Source: Ferrovibrio sp046294345
Lineage (GTDB): Bacteria > Pseudomonadota > Alphaproteobacteria > Ferrovibrionales > Ferrovibrionaceae
DNA length: 64,000 bases
Assembly (NCBI GenBank): GCA_046294345.1
Contig: JBKBJT010000013.1
Coordinates: 1 to 64,000 of the forward strand
Direction of reading: 5' to 3'
The notes below the pieces were generated by a model. The model saw nothing but the letters and a program-made list of their open reading frames with translations, was not told where the DNA came from and did not search any database. This document shows, piece after piece, positions 1 through 9,304 of this stretch. How positions within the stretch are numbered: position 1 is the first letter of the stretch; the number at the start of each line of letters is the position of its first letter. Position numbers and translations under genes: made by a program.

Positions 1-17
1 CGCCAAGGACTCCCCGC

Positions 18-908
18 ATGACGGTCTCTCCGCACGACCAGGCCCGTATTCTGTCCGAGGCGCTGCCGCATATGCAGCGCTACGACGACGAAATCGTCGT
101 GATCAAATACGGCGGCCATGCCATGGGCGACGAGGCGCTGGCGATGCAGTTCGCCCGCGATGTCGTGCTGATCAAACAGGTCGGCATCAATCCCATCGTG
201 GTGCATGGCGGCGGGCCGCAGATCGGCGCCATGCTGGAGCGGCTGAAGATCAAGTCCGAATTCGTCGACGGCCTGCGCGTCACCGACCAGGCCACGGTCG
301 AGATCGTGGAAATGGTGCTGGCCGGTTCGATCAACAAGCAGATCGTCACCGCGATCAACGCCGCCGGTGGCACCGGCATCGGCATCTCGGGCAAGGATGG
401 CCGCCTGATCGAGGCGCGCAAGCTGCGTCGCTCGGTACGCGACCCCGGCTCGAATATCGAGAAGCTGCTCGATCTGGGCTTCGTCGGCGAGCCGATGCGC
501 ATCAACCCCGACATCCTGCGCAGCCTGCAGAATTCCAACCTGATCCCGGTCGTCGCGCCCATCGGCGTGGGTGAGAATGGCGAAACCTACAACATCAACG
601 CCGATACCTCGGCCGGCGCGATTGCCGCCGCCGTCGGTGCCAGCAAGCTGCTGATGCTCACCGATGTGGCCGGCGTGCTGAACAAGGACAAGAAGCTGAT
701 CCCAAGCCTCACCGCCAAGGATGCGCTGGTGCTGATGGGCGATGGCACCATCTCGGGCGGCATGATTCCCAAGGTGGAAACCTGCCTCGATGCCGTGCGC
801 GGCGGCGTGCAGGCGGCCCATATCCTGGACGGCCGCATCCCGCATGTATTGCTGCTGGAGCTCTTCACCGCCCACGGCGTCGGCACGATGATCGAGCGCA
901 CGCCGTAA
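18..908 (+). CDS. argB: acetylglutamate kinase
   Basis: Predicted 296-residue N-acetyl-L-glutamate kinase, which phosphorylates N-acetylglutamate with ATP in the second step of arginine biosynthesis in the cytosol. The amino-acid-kinase fold is clear: the phosphate-binding segment VVHGGGPQIG near residue 62 follows the N-terminal VIKYGGHAMG, and the C-terminal part keeps the SGGMIPKVETC segment typical of ArgB. The length fits the family. The start is the ATG at 18 with AAGGA a few bases upstream. A strong hairpin terminator follows directly, so the gene ends its transcription unit; what lies upstream is outside the window. Confidence 0.97.
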   Translation: MTVSPHDQARILSEALPHMQRYDDEIVVIKYGGHAMGDEALAMQFARDVVLIKQVGINPIVVHGGGPQIGAMLERLKIKSEFVDGLRVTDQATVEIVEMVLAGSINKQIVTAINAAGGTGIGISGKDGRLIEARKLRRSVRDPGSNIEKLLDLGFVGEPMRINPDILRSLQNSNLIPVVAPIGVGENGETYNINADTSAGAIAAAVGASKLLMLTDVAGVLNKDKKLIPSLTAKDALVLMGDGTISGGMIPKVETCLDAVRGGVQAAHILDGRIPHVLLLELFTAHGVGTMIERTP

Positions 909-930
909 AGACAAAGTCTCGGAGACGGAA

Positions 931-960
931 AAGCCGCCAGATTCCACTGGCGGCTTTTTT
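931..960. terminator. bidirectional intrinsic terminator after argB
   Basis: A perfect 10-bp stem (AAGCCGCCAG / CTGGCGGCTT) with a six-base loop is followed by a T-run on the plus strand. It sits between the argB stop and the stop of the convergent EamA gene, whose stop codon partly uses the T-run. On the minus strand the hairpin ends in TTTTCC, so it may serve both genes. Confidence 0.9.
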
Positions 961-1849
961 ATTGCACCGCCTGCTGCCGCCGGTTGACCAGGAAGATGCC
1001 GGCCACGATCACGCCGGCCGCCAGCCAGGTGATCAGGCCATACCGTTCGCCGAACACGAAGGTGCCGATGGCAAGGCTGGTCGCCGTCATCACATAACCG
1101 ATCTGGCTCAAATAAACCGGCCCGGCCACGCGCTGCAGTTCGAAATAGGGAATGAAGCTCAGGAAGGCGGCGATGCCGGCTACGACCAGCACCCAGTCGG
1201 CATCGATACGGCCGGCGGGAAGATGCGCGACGCCGAATGCCAGCCCGCCCAGCAGCAGCCAGAAGGCGGCACCCAGCAAAGTGCCGGCGGCCAGCGCCAG
1301 CGGGGCCGCATCCTGCGGCCAGGCGCGGGTGCGATAGATGTTGCCGACCGCCAGCGAGACCGGCGCGATCAGGGCCAGCAGCATCCAGGGCAGGGCGGCA
1401 TCGTCCACGGGGCCCGAGCGTGGCAGCAGGATCATGAGGATGCCGATCAGGCCCAGCGCGATGCCGCCGGCGCGCATCCATGCCAGTTTTTCCATGCGCA
1501 GGGTCAGCGCGAAGATGTAGGTCAGCATGGCGGGAAAGGCATAGACGATGCTGGGCAGGCCGGCGCCGATTTTTGCCACCGCCAGGAATACCATCACGCT
1601 GGGCAGGGCCAGCGTGATCAGGCCGCTGATGGCGTAATAGCGCAGATGCCTGGGCTTCAGCGGCGGCTGCGCGCCGTTGAGCATGGCGAGCAGAAGCAGC
1701 AGCAGGCCACCGATGAAATTCTGCCAGAAGGCAAAGCCGATCATCGGAATGCCGCCTGCCGCCGCCACCTTGGCAAACGGCGGCGCGAAGCCGAGTGCCA
1801 CGCCGGTGGCGATCAGCAGCAGCAGGGGATAGAAACGGGACTGGCGCAT
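959..1849 (-). CDS. EamA/DMT-family transporter
   Basis: Predicted inner-membrane drug/metabolite transporter of about 296 residues with roughly ten hydrophobic segments arranged as two EamA repeats, as usual for the family. The substrate cannot be told from sequence. I start it at the ATG ending at 1849 (MRQSRFYPLLLL), which has AGGA just upstream and begins immediately before the first membrane segment. A GTG 45 bases further upstream (at 1894) would add a polar, proline-rich extension that family members lack. The gene converges on argB across a shared terminator. Confidence 0.85.
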   Translation of the reverse strand: MRQSRFYPLLLLIATGVALGFAPPFAKVAAAGGIPMIGFAFWQNFIGGLLLLLLAMLNGAQPPLKPRHLRYYAISGLITLALPSVMVFLAVAKIGAGLPSIVYAFPAMLTYIFALTLRMEKLAWMRAGGIALGLIGILMILLPRSGPVDDAALPWMLLALIAPVSLAVGNIYRTRAWPQDAAPLALAAGTLLGAAFWLLLGGLAFGVAHLPAGRIDADWVLVVAGIAAFLSFIPYFELQRVAGPVYLSQIGYVMTATSLAIGTFVFGERYGLITWLAAGVIVAGIFLVNRRQQAVQ

Positions 1850-1980
1850 GATCCTATGAACGGACGGCTGGGGAGACGGGGCGGGATGCTTCACCTAACG
1901 CGGCGGCCCGGCATGGTAAAGCCGCGCGCGGATGGATTGTGCGGCCCGTCACGATCATCGCTCGGTCAAGCGAGCGGCCG

Positions 1981-2874
1981 TCAACTGAACAGCCAGTCGC
2001 GGAAGGCGCGGATCGCCGCTTCGCGCTCACGCCCGGCCAGATGCAGCAGATAATAGCCGCCGCCGCGCCGCACGCGATGCTTCGGCAAAGGTTCGGCCAG
2101 GCGTCCGCTGCCCAGTTCGGCCTGAACGAAGATGTCGGGCACCAGGGCAAGGCCCAGGCCGTTCACGGCGGCCTCGATCGACATGAAGAAATGCTCAAAC
2201 GCCGGGCCGCGAATCTGTGCGGGCGGCTTCAGGCCGGCGGCCGTGAACCATTCGCTCCAGGCTTCCGGCCGCGTGGAATGGGTCAGCAGCACATGGCGCT
2301 TCACGTCTTCGGGCTTTTTCACCGGTTTGGCTTTCAGCAAAGCCGGTGCGCCAACCAGGATCACGGTTTCGGCGAACAGGAATTCCGCCTTCAGCTCCGC
2401 CGGCCAGGCATTGCTGCCGCTGCCATACTGGATGCCCACATCCACCGGCTCAGTGGTGAAGTCGATCGGGCGGTCGGCGCTGGTCACGTCCACGGCGATC
2501 TCGGGATGCAGGTGCTGGAAATCGGCCAGGCGCGGCATGAACCAGCGCATGGCAAAGGTCGGCAGCATGGTGATGGCCAGCCGGTTGGCCGGCCGGCCGG
2601 CGCGGGCGATCAGCCGCGTGGCGGCCGAGATGCGCTCGAAGGCATCGCTTAAAGACGGCAGATAGGCGCTGCCGGTCTCGGTCAGTTGCAGGCCACGCGG
2701 TCCGCGCCGGAACAGCGCCACGCCCAGCTCCGCCTCCAGCTGCTTTACCAGCCGGCTCACCGCGCCCTGGGTGACATGCAGTTCCTCGGCGGCGCGGGTG
2801 AAGCTCAAATGCCGGCCGGCGGCGGCGAAGGCGCGCAGGGCGTTCAGCGAGGGCAGGTCATGAGAAAAACTCAT
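1981..2874 (-). CDS. LysR-family regulator, GcvA-like
   Basis: A 297-residue LysR-type transcription factor. The N-terminal winged helix-turn-helix spans about residues 7-65 (LNALRAFAAAGRHLSFTRAA and VTQGAVSRLVKQLEAEL), followed by a substrate-binding domain with the SADRPIDF segment common in the GcvA-like branch. It is divergent from the VOC-family gene at 2959, with a 14-bp perfect palindrome in between, so it may control that gene and itself. No ligand can be inferred. Confidence 0.9.
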   Translation of the reverse strand: MSFSHDLPSLNALRAFAAAGRHLSFTRAAEELHVTQGAVSRLVKQLEAELGVALFRRGPRGLQLTETGSAYLPSLSDAFERISAATRLIARAGRPANRLAITMLPTFAMRWFMPRLADFQHLHPEIAVDVTSADRPIDFTTEPVDVGIQYGSGSNAWPAELKAEFLFAETVILVGAPALLKAKPVKKPEDVKRHVLLTHSTRPEAWSEWFTAAGLKPPAQIRGPAFEHFFMSIEAAVNGLGLALVPDIFVQAELGSGRLAEPLPKHRVRRGGGYYLLHLAGREREAAIRAFRDWLFS

Positions 2875-2894
2875 AGCGAGCCGAGATTAAATCG

Positions 2895-2908
2895 ATTGTC
2901 GCGACAAT
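2895..2908. promoter_or_regulatory. candidate LysR operator
   Basis: The perfect palindrome ATTGTCGCGACAAT lies in the 84-bp divergent gap, 21 bp from the LysR start and about 50 bp from the VOC gene start. It contains a T-N-A-type LysR core. The position suits autoregulation plus control of the divergent gene. Confidence 0.5.
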
Positions 2909-2958
2909 GCCAGCCGCTATGATCCGGCCGTTACCAGATCCTGATTTAAGAGGCCCCG

Positions 2959-3417
2959 ATGAACGCCCTTGCCCCGACCAAGACCGCCGCCACCACCAAG
3001 GCGATCCGTCCCTTCCATCTCGCCTTCCCGGTGCGCGACATCGCCGAGGCGCGCAAATTCTATGGCGAGCTGCTGGGCTGCGGCGAGGGGCGTTCGGCCG
3101 AGCATTGGGTGGACTTCGACTTCTTCGGCCACCAGGTGGTGGCGCATCTGGCGCCGGAAGAATGCGGCACCAAGGCCTTCAGCTCGGTCGACGACCACCA
3201 GGTGCCGGCCAAGCATTTCGGCGTGATCCTCTCGATCCCGGACTGGAAGGCGCTGGCCAAGAAGCTGACCGATGCCGGCATCAAGTTCATCATCGAACCC
3301 TATGTGCGCTTCGAGGGCGAAGTGGGCGAACAGCACACCATGTTCTTCCTCGACCCGTCGGGCAACGCGCTCGAATTCAAGGCGTTTGCCAACGACGACA
3401 TGATTTTTGCGAAGTAG
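2959..3417 (+). CDS. VOC-family (glyoxalase/dioxygenase fold) protein
   Basis: A 152-residue single-domain protein of the vicinal oxygen chelate superfamily with paired beta-alpha-beta-beta-beta modules. The likely metal ligands are visible: the His in RPFHLAFPV near residue 20, the His in AKHFGVILSI mid-protein and the Glu in GNALEFKAF near the C-terminus, a two-His/one-carboxylate set. Members act as dioxygenases, glyoxalases or lyases; the exact reaction is not determinable. It is divergent from a LysR gene that probably regulates it. The ATG at 2959 follows AAGAGGCCCCG. Confidence 0.85.
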   Translation: MNALAPTKTAATTKAIRPFHLAFPVRDIAEARKFYGELLGCGEGRSAEHWVDFDFFGHQVVAHLAPEECGTKAFSSVDDHQVPAKHFGVILSIPDWKALAKKLTDAGIKFIIEPYVRFEGEVGEQHTMFFLDPSGNALEFKAFANDDMIFAK

Positions 3418-3422
3418 AAGGC

Positions 3423-3443
3423 GGGGGCTGCTATGCGGCCCCC
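3423..3443. terminator. hairpin between convergent genes
   Basis: GGGGGC and GCCCCC pair around a nine-base loop just after the VOC stop and just before the stop of the convergent coiled-coil gene. There is no good T-run, so termination is only suspected. Confidence 0.4.
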
Positions 3444-3449
3444 AATTCA

Positions 3450-3788
3450 TCAGGCTTTGGCTTTTTGAAGCAGGGTTGCGGCTTTTTGGGTCGCCTCGGC
3501 CAGCGCGTCAGCACGCTCGGCAAGGGTCTGGCTGTTTTTCCTCGCTTGCTTGACGACATTATTGGCGGTTCTGAGCGCTTCATAGGCGGATTCGGCCGCA
3601 TTCGCCGTTTTGCTTAGCTCCTCGTTGATGGCATCCAGATAGACGCTTTCGGCCTTGTTCCAGTTTTCCTCGACGAACTTCGCCTCATCCTCGCTGCGAG
3701 TATCCGCCATGTCCTTGCGGTAATTCCGCATGACGTCGAGGTATGTCTTTTCAATCTCCTTGACGCGCTGCTGCTGTGTCGATGGCAT
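3450..3788 (-). CDS. small coiled-coil protein of unknown function
   Basis: About 112 residues, almost entirely predicted helix, rich in Ala, Glu, Lys and Gln, with heptad-like spacing (for example ALAEATQKAATLLQKAK at the end). No signal peptide or membrane segment is visible, and I do not recognise the family. I prefer the ATG ending at 3788 (MPSTQQQ), because AGGAGAGGG lies at proper distance, whereas the upstream ATG at 3806 sits before that ribosome site. It follows the lipoprotein gene by 34 bp on the same strand, so the two are probably co-transcribed. Base composition is visibly lower in GC than the surroundings. Confidence 0.7.
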   Translation of the reverse strand: MPSTQQQRVKEIEKTYLDVMRNYRKDMADTRSEDEAKFVEENWNKAESVYLDAINEELSKTANAAESAYEALRTANNVVKQARKNSQTLAERADALAEATQKAATLLQKAKA

Positions 3789-3822
3789 CAGCCCTCTCCT
3801 TATCATGCGGGATCAGAATGGT

Positions 3823-4863
3823 TCATTCCGCGTCGCGGATCCTTTTGTAGTATCCCTCGATCCGTTTTGCCCAATACTGCAACTCGGCAAGGTCCGGGGC
3901 TTTCTCTTCCTGCAGTTTCTCGTGCGCCACGATCAGCTTGGTCAGGCCATTGAGCAGATCGTTGTAGCGCTCGGCAACTTCCTTGTCCTGACGCTCCGCC
4001 CGCAGACTGATGATGCGGTTGATCGCACCCTTGAGGGGGGCGCTGTGGCCGATCGCCTTTTCGAGATCCGGCACCGGCTCGGAGCCGATTCCGCGAATGA
4101 TCGGGTCAAGGGTGGAGGCATATCCGATTGCGCCTTCATCCATGAGGACCTGCCTGAGCACCTCTCGCCGCGCCGTATTGGTCACGCGGATCGAGGCCAT
4201 GATGGTTTTTTCTTTGTCGATTGCCGCTTTGAGAGCCGCAACGGCCGTCTGTATTGCCCGGCTGGCAGCAAGGACCTGCTTTTTGTGGCGTTCTTCGGCA
4301 ACCAGGCCGGCGCCGACTTTCGCGATCTCTCCGATCGTGGCGGAAACCAGCGGTATGGCTGCCGCCCCGGGAACGGGGATTGCATTGATGACGCCGATGA
4401 AGCTGTTGGTTTGACTGATCAGATTGCCAACGGATTTTTCCGCTTCCTCTGCTGCTTTATAGGACGCCAGCGCCTCAAAGCCGGCATAGGCTTCAGTGAG
4501 CGTTCCCAGGGCATCCGCCCGTTCCTGCAGGGCTGTGGTGATCTTTGCCAGCCGATCCGTATTGTCAGGCAGGTCAATGCTGTCTGGATGCAGGCGACAG
4601 GGGTTGCTGGCGGTCGCCTGCTTGATGCAGGCGCGCATTCTGGTGCTGACGCGTATCAGCGTGTTGCGCTCGTCGAAAAGCTTGATTTCCTCGACGACGC
4701 TTTTGGCTTCGTCGCGCATTGATGTTGAAAGCTTGGTGCCGGCGCTGCCAAGCTTTTGTGCGGATTGCAGATCGATGCCCGAACATGCCGAGGCAAGCAT
4801 TGCCAGCGCGGCAAGTATTGCGAGGCGGCGCCCGAAACCACCCCTGGAAACCGAGACAGCCAT
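3823..4863 (-). CDS. hypothetical helical lipoprotein
   Basis: A 346-residue protein with an N-terminal signal and lipobox (LASAC, lipidated Cys near residue 27). The rest is nearly all helix. A hydrophobic stretch around residues 150-185 (IGVINAIPVPGAAAIPLVSA and AKVGAGLVAEE) looks like a membrane-seeking hairpin between long amphipathic helices. Two further cysteines (around RACIKQ and NPCRLH) could form a disulfide. I do not recognise the family. The ATG ending at 4863 follows GAGGGGG. It is probably an operon with the downstream coiled-coil gene, with lower GC than neighbours. Exported location is well supported; function is unknown. Confidence 0.75.
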   Translation of the reverse strand: MAVSVSRGGFGRRLAILAALAMLASACSGIDLQSAQKLGSAGTKLSTSMRDEAKSVVEEIKLFDERNTLIRVSTRMRACIKQATASNPCRLHPDSIDLPDNTDRLAKITTALQERADALGTLTEAYAGFEALASYKAAEEAEKSVGNLISQTNSFIGVINAIPVPGAAAIPLVSATIGEIAKVGAGLVAEERHKKQVLAASRAIQTAVAALKAAIDKEKTIMASIRVTNTARREVLRQVLMDEGAIGYASTLDPIIRGIGSEPVPDLEKAIGHSAPLKGAINRIISLRAERQDKEVAERYNDLLNGLTKLIVAHEKLQEEKAPDLAELQYWAKRIEGYYKRIRDAE

Positions 4864-5013
4864 AACATTCCCCCTCAGCAGATTTCTTACGATCTACCCG
4901 TGCGAGATGCTGGCGAGCATTCCCGCGGTTTGGCAAACGAAGTTTTGGTAATGCGGTCCTGAAAGTTGTTGATAACCCCGCAGCGGCAGACACCCGTATG
5001 CGAATTGCAGGGT

Positions 5014-5895
5014 TTACAGCCGGGCGAACGCCGCTTCGGCCACGCGCTCGCCCCATTCCTGCACGAAATGCCCGGCTTCGGGCAGCTCCAGCGGCTCGGG
5101 GCAGCCTTTTATGATCTTCCGCAGGGCCTGCATCACCGGCGGCCCCAGCACCGGATCGGTCATGCCGATGGCCATGAAGCTTTTGCCGGTCCAGTCCTTC
5201 ATCCAGAAATCGCGCGCCCGGCGCGACAGCGCGGCGCCGGGTGCATCCATGCTGTCCGGCACCAGGTTGGGGAAGCGCCGCACGCCGGCCTTGTAATCGG
5301 CATCGGGATAGGGCGCTTCATAGGCGGCGGCTTCGGCGTCGCTCAAATGCGGGCATGACCGCTTCATCAGCTTGGCGATCTGCATGTCGGGGTTCTTGTT
5401 GTTCCACGCGCGCCAGGCCAGGAAGCCCTCGCCGAGCGGCACGTCGCCGGTGCCCAATGCGGTGTTCATCACCAGCAGCCCGGAGAACCGCTCGGGCATC
5501 TTCATCGGGATGGTGAGGCCGAGCAGCCCGCCCCAGTCCTGCACCACCAGCACCACGTCGCGCAGGTTCAGCGCGCGGATCAGGGCGATCAGGCTGTCGC
5601 GGTGGAAATCGAAGCTATAGACGCTCTCCGCGCGCGGCTTGTCGGATTTGCCGAAGCCGAACAGGTCGGGCGCCACGACACGATGGCCGGCCGCCGCGAA
5701 GACCGGAATCATGCGCCGGTAGAGATAGCTCCAGGTCGGCTGGCCATGCAGGCAGAGGAAGGTCCTGGCGGCATGCTTGCCCTCGTCGAGGTAATGCATG
5801 CGCAGGCCGTTGTCGTGGGTCAGGTAATGCGGCCGGAAATCATAGCCCGGCAGGTTTTCGAACCGCTCGTCCGGCGTGCGCAGGGCCTCGATCAT
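5014..5895 (-). CDS. haloalkane dehalogenase (subfamily HLD-I-like)
   Basis: A 293-residue alpha/beta hydrolase resembling haloalkane dehalogenases, which hydrolyse carbon-halogen bonds to alcohol plus halide. The oxyanion-hole motif HGQPTW is at residues 50-55, the nucleophile Asp120 with halide-binding Trp121 in QDWGG, a candidate acid in IGMTDPVLG, and the catalytic His in AGHFVQEWGE near the C-terminus. The late position of the acid suits the DhlA/DhmA type. No partner genes for haloalkane use are adjacent, so the physiological substrate is uncertain. An epoxide hydrolase or other lid-domain hydrolase is a less likely alternative. Confidence 0.85.
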   Translation of the reverse strand: MIEALRTPDERFENLPGYDFRPHYLTHDNGLRMHYLDEGKHAARTFLCLHGQPTWSYLYRRMIPVFAAAGHRVVAPDLFGFGKSDKPRAESVYSFDFHRDSLIALIRALNLRDVVLVVQDWGGLLGLTIPMKMPERFSGLLVMNTALGTGDVPLGEGFLAWRAWNNKNPDMQIAKLMKRSCPHLSDAEAAAYEAPYPDADYKAGVRRFPNLVPDSMDAPGAALSRRARDFWMKDWTGKSFMAIGMTDPVLGPPVMQALRKIIKGCPEPLELPEAGHFVQEWGERVAEAAFARL

Positions 5896-5942
5896 GGCGT
5901 CCTCTCCCTTTTCTTTCAGGAGAGGCCGCCGCGATCAGGTTG

Positions 5943-7325
<1,383 letters not shown>

Positions 7326-7702
7326 GCGGATGCCTCAACAGGGAAGAACGGGGCCAGGAGGAACTCGACTCGGGGGCGGGGAAAGCGCCGGAAAGCCGCG
7401 CCGTGTTTACGCCCTCCGGCCCCGCCGGGCAACTGGCCTTCCGGCGGAGGCGGGGTGTCGGCGCTGGGGCGCTGTTTCTTGTCCGGGCGCACCGCTTTTG
7501 CGTCGTTTTGCGATGGTTTTGCTATGTTAACCCATTGAAATTTCGTGAATCGGTGAATCTTTGCCATCGACCCGGCCTGTCTATTCAGGGCCACCAGGCA
7601 GACCGGCGGCAATATGGAACATAATGCGAACATGGCCGCGATCAAGCCCCCGTTTGACAGCGTCCGATTGACAGGGCCCGTTCGTCCCGCCAGCAAGGAG
7701 AC
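7326..7702. other. intergenic stretch upstream of purB and the GNAT gene
   Basis: A 377-bp divergent region. It holds one GC-rich hairpin (CCGCCGG 7422-7428 with CCGGCGG 7441-7447) and, at about 7500-7560, an AT-richer patch that may contain promoters. I see no convincing gene, small RNA or riboswitch. Confidence 0.5.
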
Positions 7703-8167
7703 ATGACCGGCTTGCTGATTTCCGACCTGCGCGACCGCCCGGGTTTTACCGATACGGTGGCGCAGCGCATCTGGGCCGCCTTCTGGCGCCACAAGGACGT
7801 GCCGTTCGAGGATATCCGCGCCGGTTTCGCCCGGCATATGGAAACAGAGGGCATGCCGTTTACCCTGGTGGCCGAGCGCGATGGCGCATGCTGCGGAACG
7901 GTCTCGGTGATCGCCAGCGACGAACCGGCGCGGCTCGACCTCACGCCCTGGATCGCCGCCTTGTGGGTCGACGAAGATGTGCGCGGGCACGGCATCGCGC
8001 GGGCACTGCTGGACGATGCCGCCACGCGTTGCAGGGCGCTGGGCGTCGAGACGCTGTTCCTCACCGCGCGGCCGCATTTGTGCGGTTTCTACGAAAACTT
8101 AAGCTGGCGCGCCATCGACGACGAGATCGGCCCGGCGAAACTGATCGTGTTCGAGAAGGCGGTATAG
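7703..8167 (+). CDS. GNAT-family N-acetyltransferase
   Basis: A 154-residue acetyl-CoA-dependent N-acetyltransferase of the GNAT fold. The acetyl-CoA-binding segment (LWVDEDVRGHGIARALLDDA) gives the R-G-x-G-I/A motif around residues 90-108, and the C-terminal HLCGFYENLSW is typical. The acceptor substrate is unknown. The ATG follows AAGGAGAC. It converges on ohrR and has no obvious operon partner. Confidence 0.88.
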   Translation: MTGLLISDLRDRPGFTDTVAQRIWAAFWRHKDVPFEDIRAGFARHMETEGMPFTLVAERDGACCGTVSVIASDEPARLDLTPWIAALWVDEDVRGHGIARALLDDAATRCRALGVETLFLTARPHLCGFYENLSWRAIDDEIGPAKLIVFEKAV

Positions 8168-8193
8168 CCAGGCCGGCGCGGCGTCGGCGCGTG

Positions 8194-8676
8194 TCATGCC
8201 GGCGTGGTCCAGCCGCCGATGCTGGTGTAGATCGCATCGCGCAACTGCCTGACGTCCTTGTTCAGCTTGCCAAGGTTTCCCAGAGGCTGGCCTGATGCTG
8301 CCAGCAAGGCCTCGTTCAGGCAGCCCGCCTCGGATCTGATCGCGCGGCCCTTGTCGGTCAGGGCGATCACGACCTGGCGCTCATTCTCCGGATTTCTTGT
8401 CCGCTGCAGCAGGCCGGAGGCTTCCAGCCGCTTGAGCAGGGGCGTCAGCGTGCTCGATTCCAGCGCCAGCTTCTCGGCTATGGCGCCCACGGTCTGGCCA
8501 TCCTCGCGCCAGAGCACGTTCAGCACGAGATATTGCGGATAGGTCAGGCCGAGCCGGTCGAGCAGGGGCTTATAGACCCGCTGGATGGCCATGCCCGCCG
8601 AATAGACGGCGTAGCAGAGCTGGTCGTCCAAGGGCGCTGGCAAGGGCGCGGGATTGCTGGGCTTTTTCTGGGTCAT
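8194..8676 (-). CDS. ohrR: MarR-family organic peroxide sensor/repressor
   Basis: A 160-residue MarR-family dimeric repressor of the OhrR type, which releases DNA when an N-terminal cysteine is oxidised by organic hydroperoxide. The reactive cysteine is Cys21 in DDQLCYAVYS, matching the family position, and a winged helix-turn-helix follows (VGAIAEKLALESSTLTPLLK). It is divergent from ohr, with two TATCGCGATA palindromes between, as expected for direct repression of both genes. The ATG has GGAGG at good spacing. Confidence 0.93.
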   Translation of the reverse strand: MTQKKPSNPAPLPAPLDDQLCYAVYSAGMAIQRVYKPLLDRLGLTYPQYLVLNVLWREDGQTVGAIAEKLALESSTLTPLLKRLEASGLLQRTRNPENERQVVIALTDKGRAIRSEAGCLNEALLAASGQPLGNLGKLNKDVRQLRDAIYTSIGGWTTPA

Positions 8677-8724
8677 GGCGGACCTCCTTCACCAGTATGT
8701 GAAGATTATAGCCGCAAAAAACAA

Positions 8725-8734
8725 TATCGCGATA
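8725..8734. promoter_or_regulatory. OhrR operator, proximal to ohrR
   Basis: The perfect palindrome TATCGCGATA lies 49 bp upstream of ohrR in an AT-rich surround. It is one of two identical copies in the ohrR-ohr gap. Confidence 0.7.
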
Positions 8735-8744
8735 AAAATTATGC

Positions 8745-8773
8745 TTGACGGGCAATCCGGGTCTCGCTAGTTA
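8745..8773 (+). promoter_or_regulatory. predicted ohr promoter
   Basis: TTGACG (8745-8750) and TAGTTA (8768-8773) are separated by 17 bp and followed at once by the second TATCGCGATA palindrome, so a bound OhrR would block transcription start. Confidence 0.6.
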
Positions 8774-8778
8774 TTAGA

Positions 8779-8788
8779 TATCGCGATA
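8779..8788. promoter_or_regulatory. OhrR operator, proximal to ohr
   Basis: A second TATCGCGATA copy, 33 bp upstream of the ohr ATG and just downstream of the predicted -10 box. A partial further half-site (ATTATCGCAAT) follows. Confidence 0.7.
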
Positions 8789-8820
8789 ATAATTATCGCA
8801 ATCTAAAAAGGAGCCACGCC

Positions 8821-9258
8821 ATGAATATCCTCTATCGCACCCAAGCCACTGCCACAGGCGGCCGCACCGGCCAGGCCGCCACTGCCGACGGCGCCTTCAG
8901 CGTCGCGCTGGTGACCCCGAAGGAGCTCGGCGGCCCCGGCGGTCCCAATGGCCTTCAGGGTAACAACCCCGAGCAGCTGTTCGCCGCGGGCTATGCCGCC
9001 TGCTTCCTCGGCGCGCTCAAATTCGTCGCCGGCCAGCGCAAGGTGAAGATCGCCGATGACAGCACCGTCACCGCCGCCGTCGGTATCGGCAAACGCGACG
9101 ATGGCCAGGGCTTCGGCCTCGATGTGGCGCTGACTATCGCGCTGCCCGGCGTCGATGCCGGGATCGCGCGCCAGCTCGTCGACCAGGCGCATATCGTCTG
9201 CCCCTATTCGCATGCCACCCGCAACGGCCTGGACGTCCGGCTGTCGCTGGCCGCCTGA
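8821..9258 (+). CDS. ohr: organic hydroperoxide resistance peroxiredoxin
   Basis: A 145-residue Ohr/OsmC-fold thiol peroxidase that reduces organic and lipid hydroperoxides using lipoamide-type reductants. The two catalytic cysteines are Cys61 (GYAACFLGAL) and Cys127 (AHIVCPYSHATR), at the usual Ohr positions, and the N-terminal arginine and YRTQATATGGR context is typical. The ATG at 8821 follows AAGGAG. Divergent ohrR and the operator pair explain peroxide induction. A hydrolase gene begins 46 bp downstream and may share the transcript. Confidence 0.96.
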   Translation: MNILYRTQATATGGRTGQAATADGAFSVALVTPKELGGPGGPNGLQGNNPEQLFAAGYAACFLGALKFVAGQRKVKIADDSTVTAAVGIGKRDDGQGFGLDVALTIALPGVDAGIARQLVDQAHIVCPYSHATRNGLDVRLSLAA

Positions 9259-9304
9259 AGCTTCCTCCAGCTTTTCATTTTCCTCCCCGGAAAGGACCAA
9301 CATC

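Noticed and set aside
962..2053. Long open frame opposite the EamA gene
   Set aside because: It is antisense to a clear membrane protein, has Gln/His/Gly-rich composition typical of GC-rich shadow frames, and has no ribosome site or family similarity.
7400..7560. A possible structured RNA upstream of purB
   Set aside because: The GC hairpin is isolated and I could not match the conserved core of any purine or other riboswitch.
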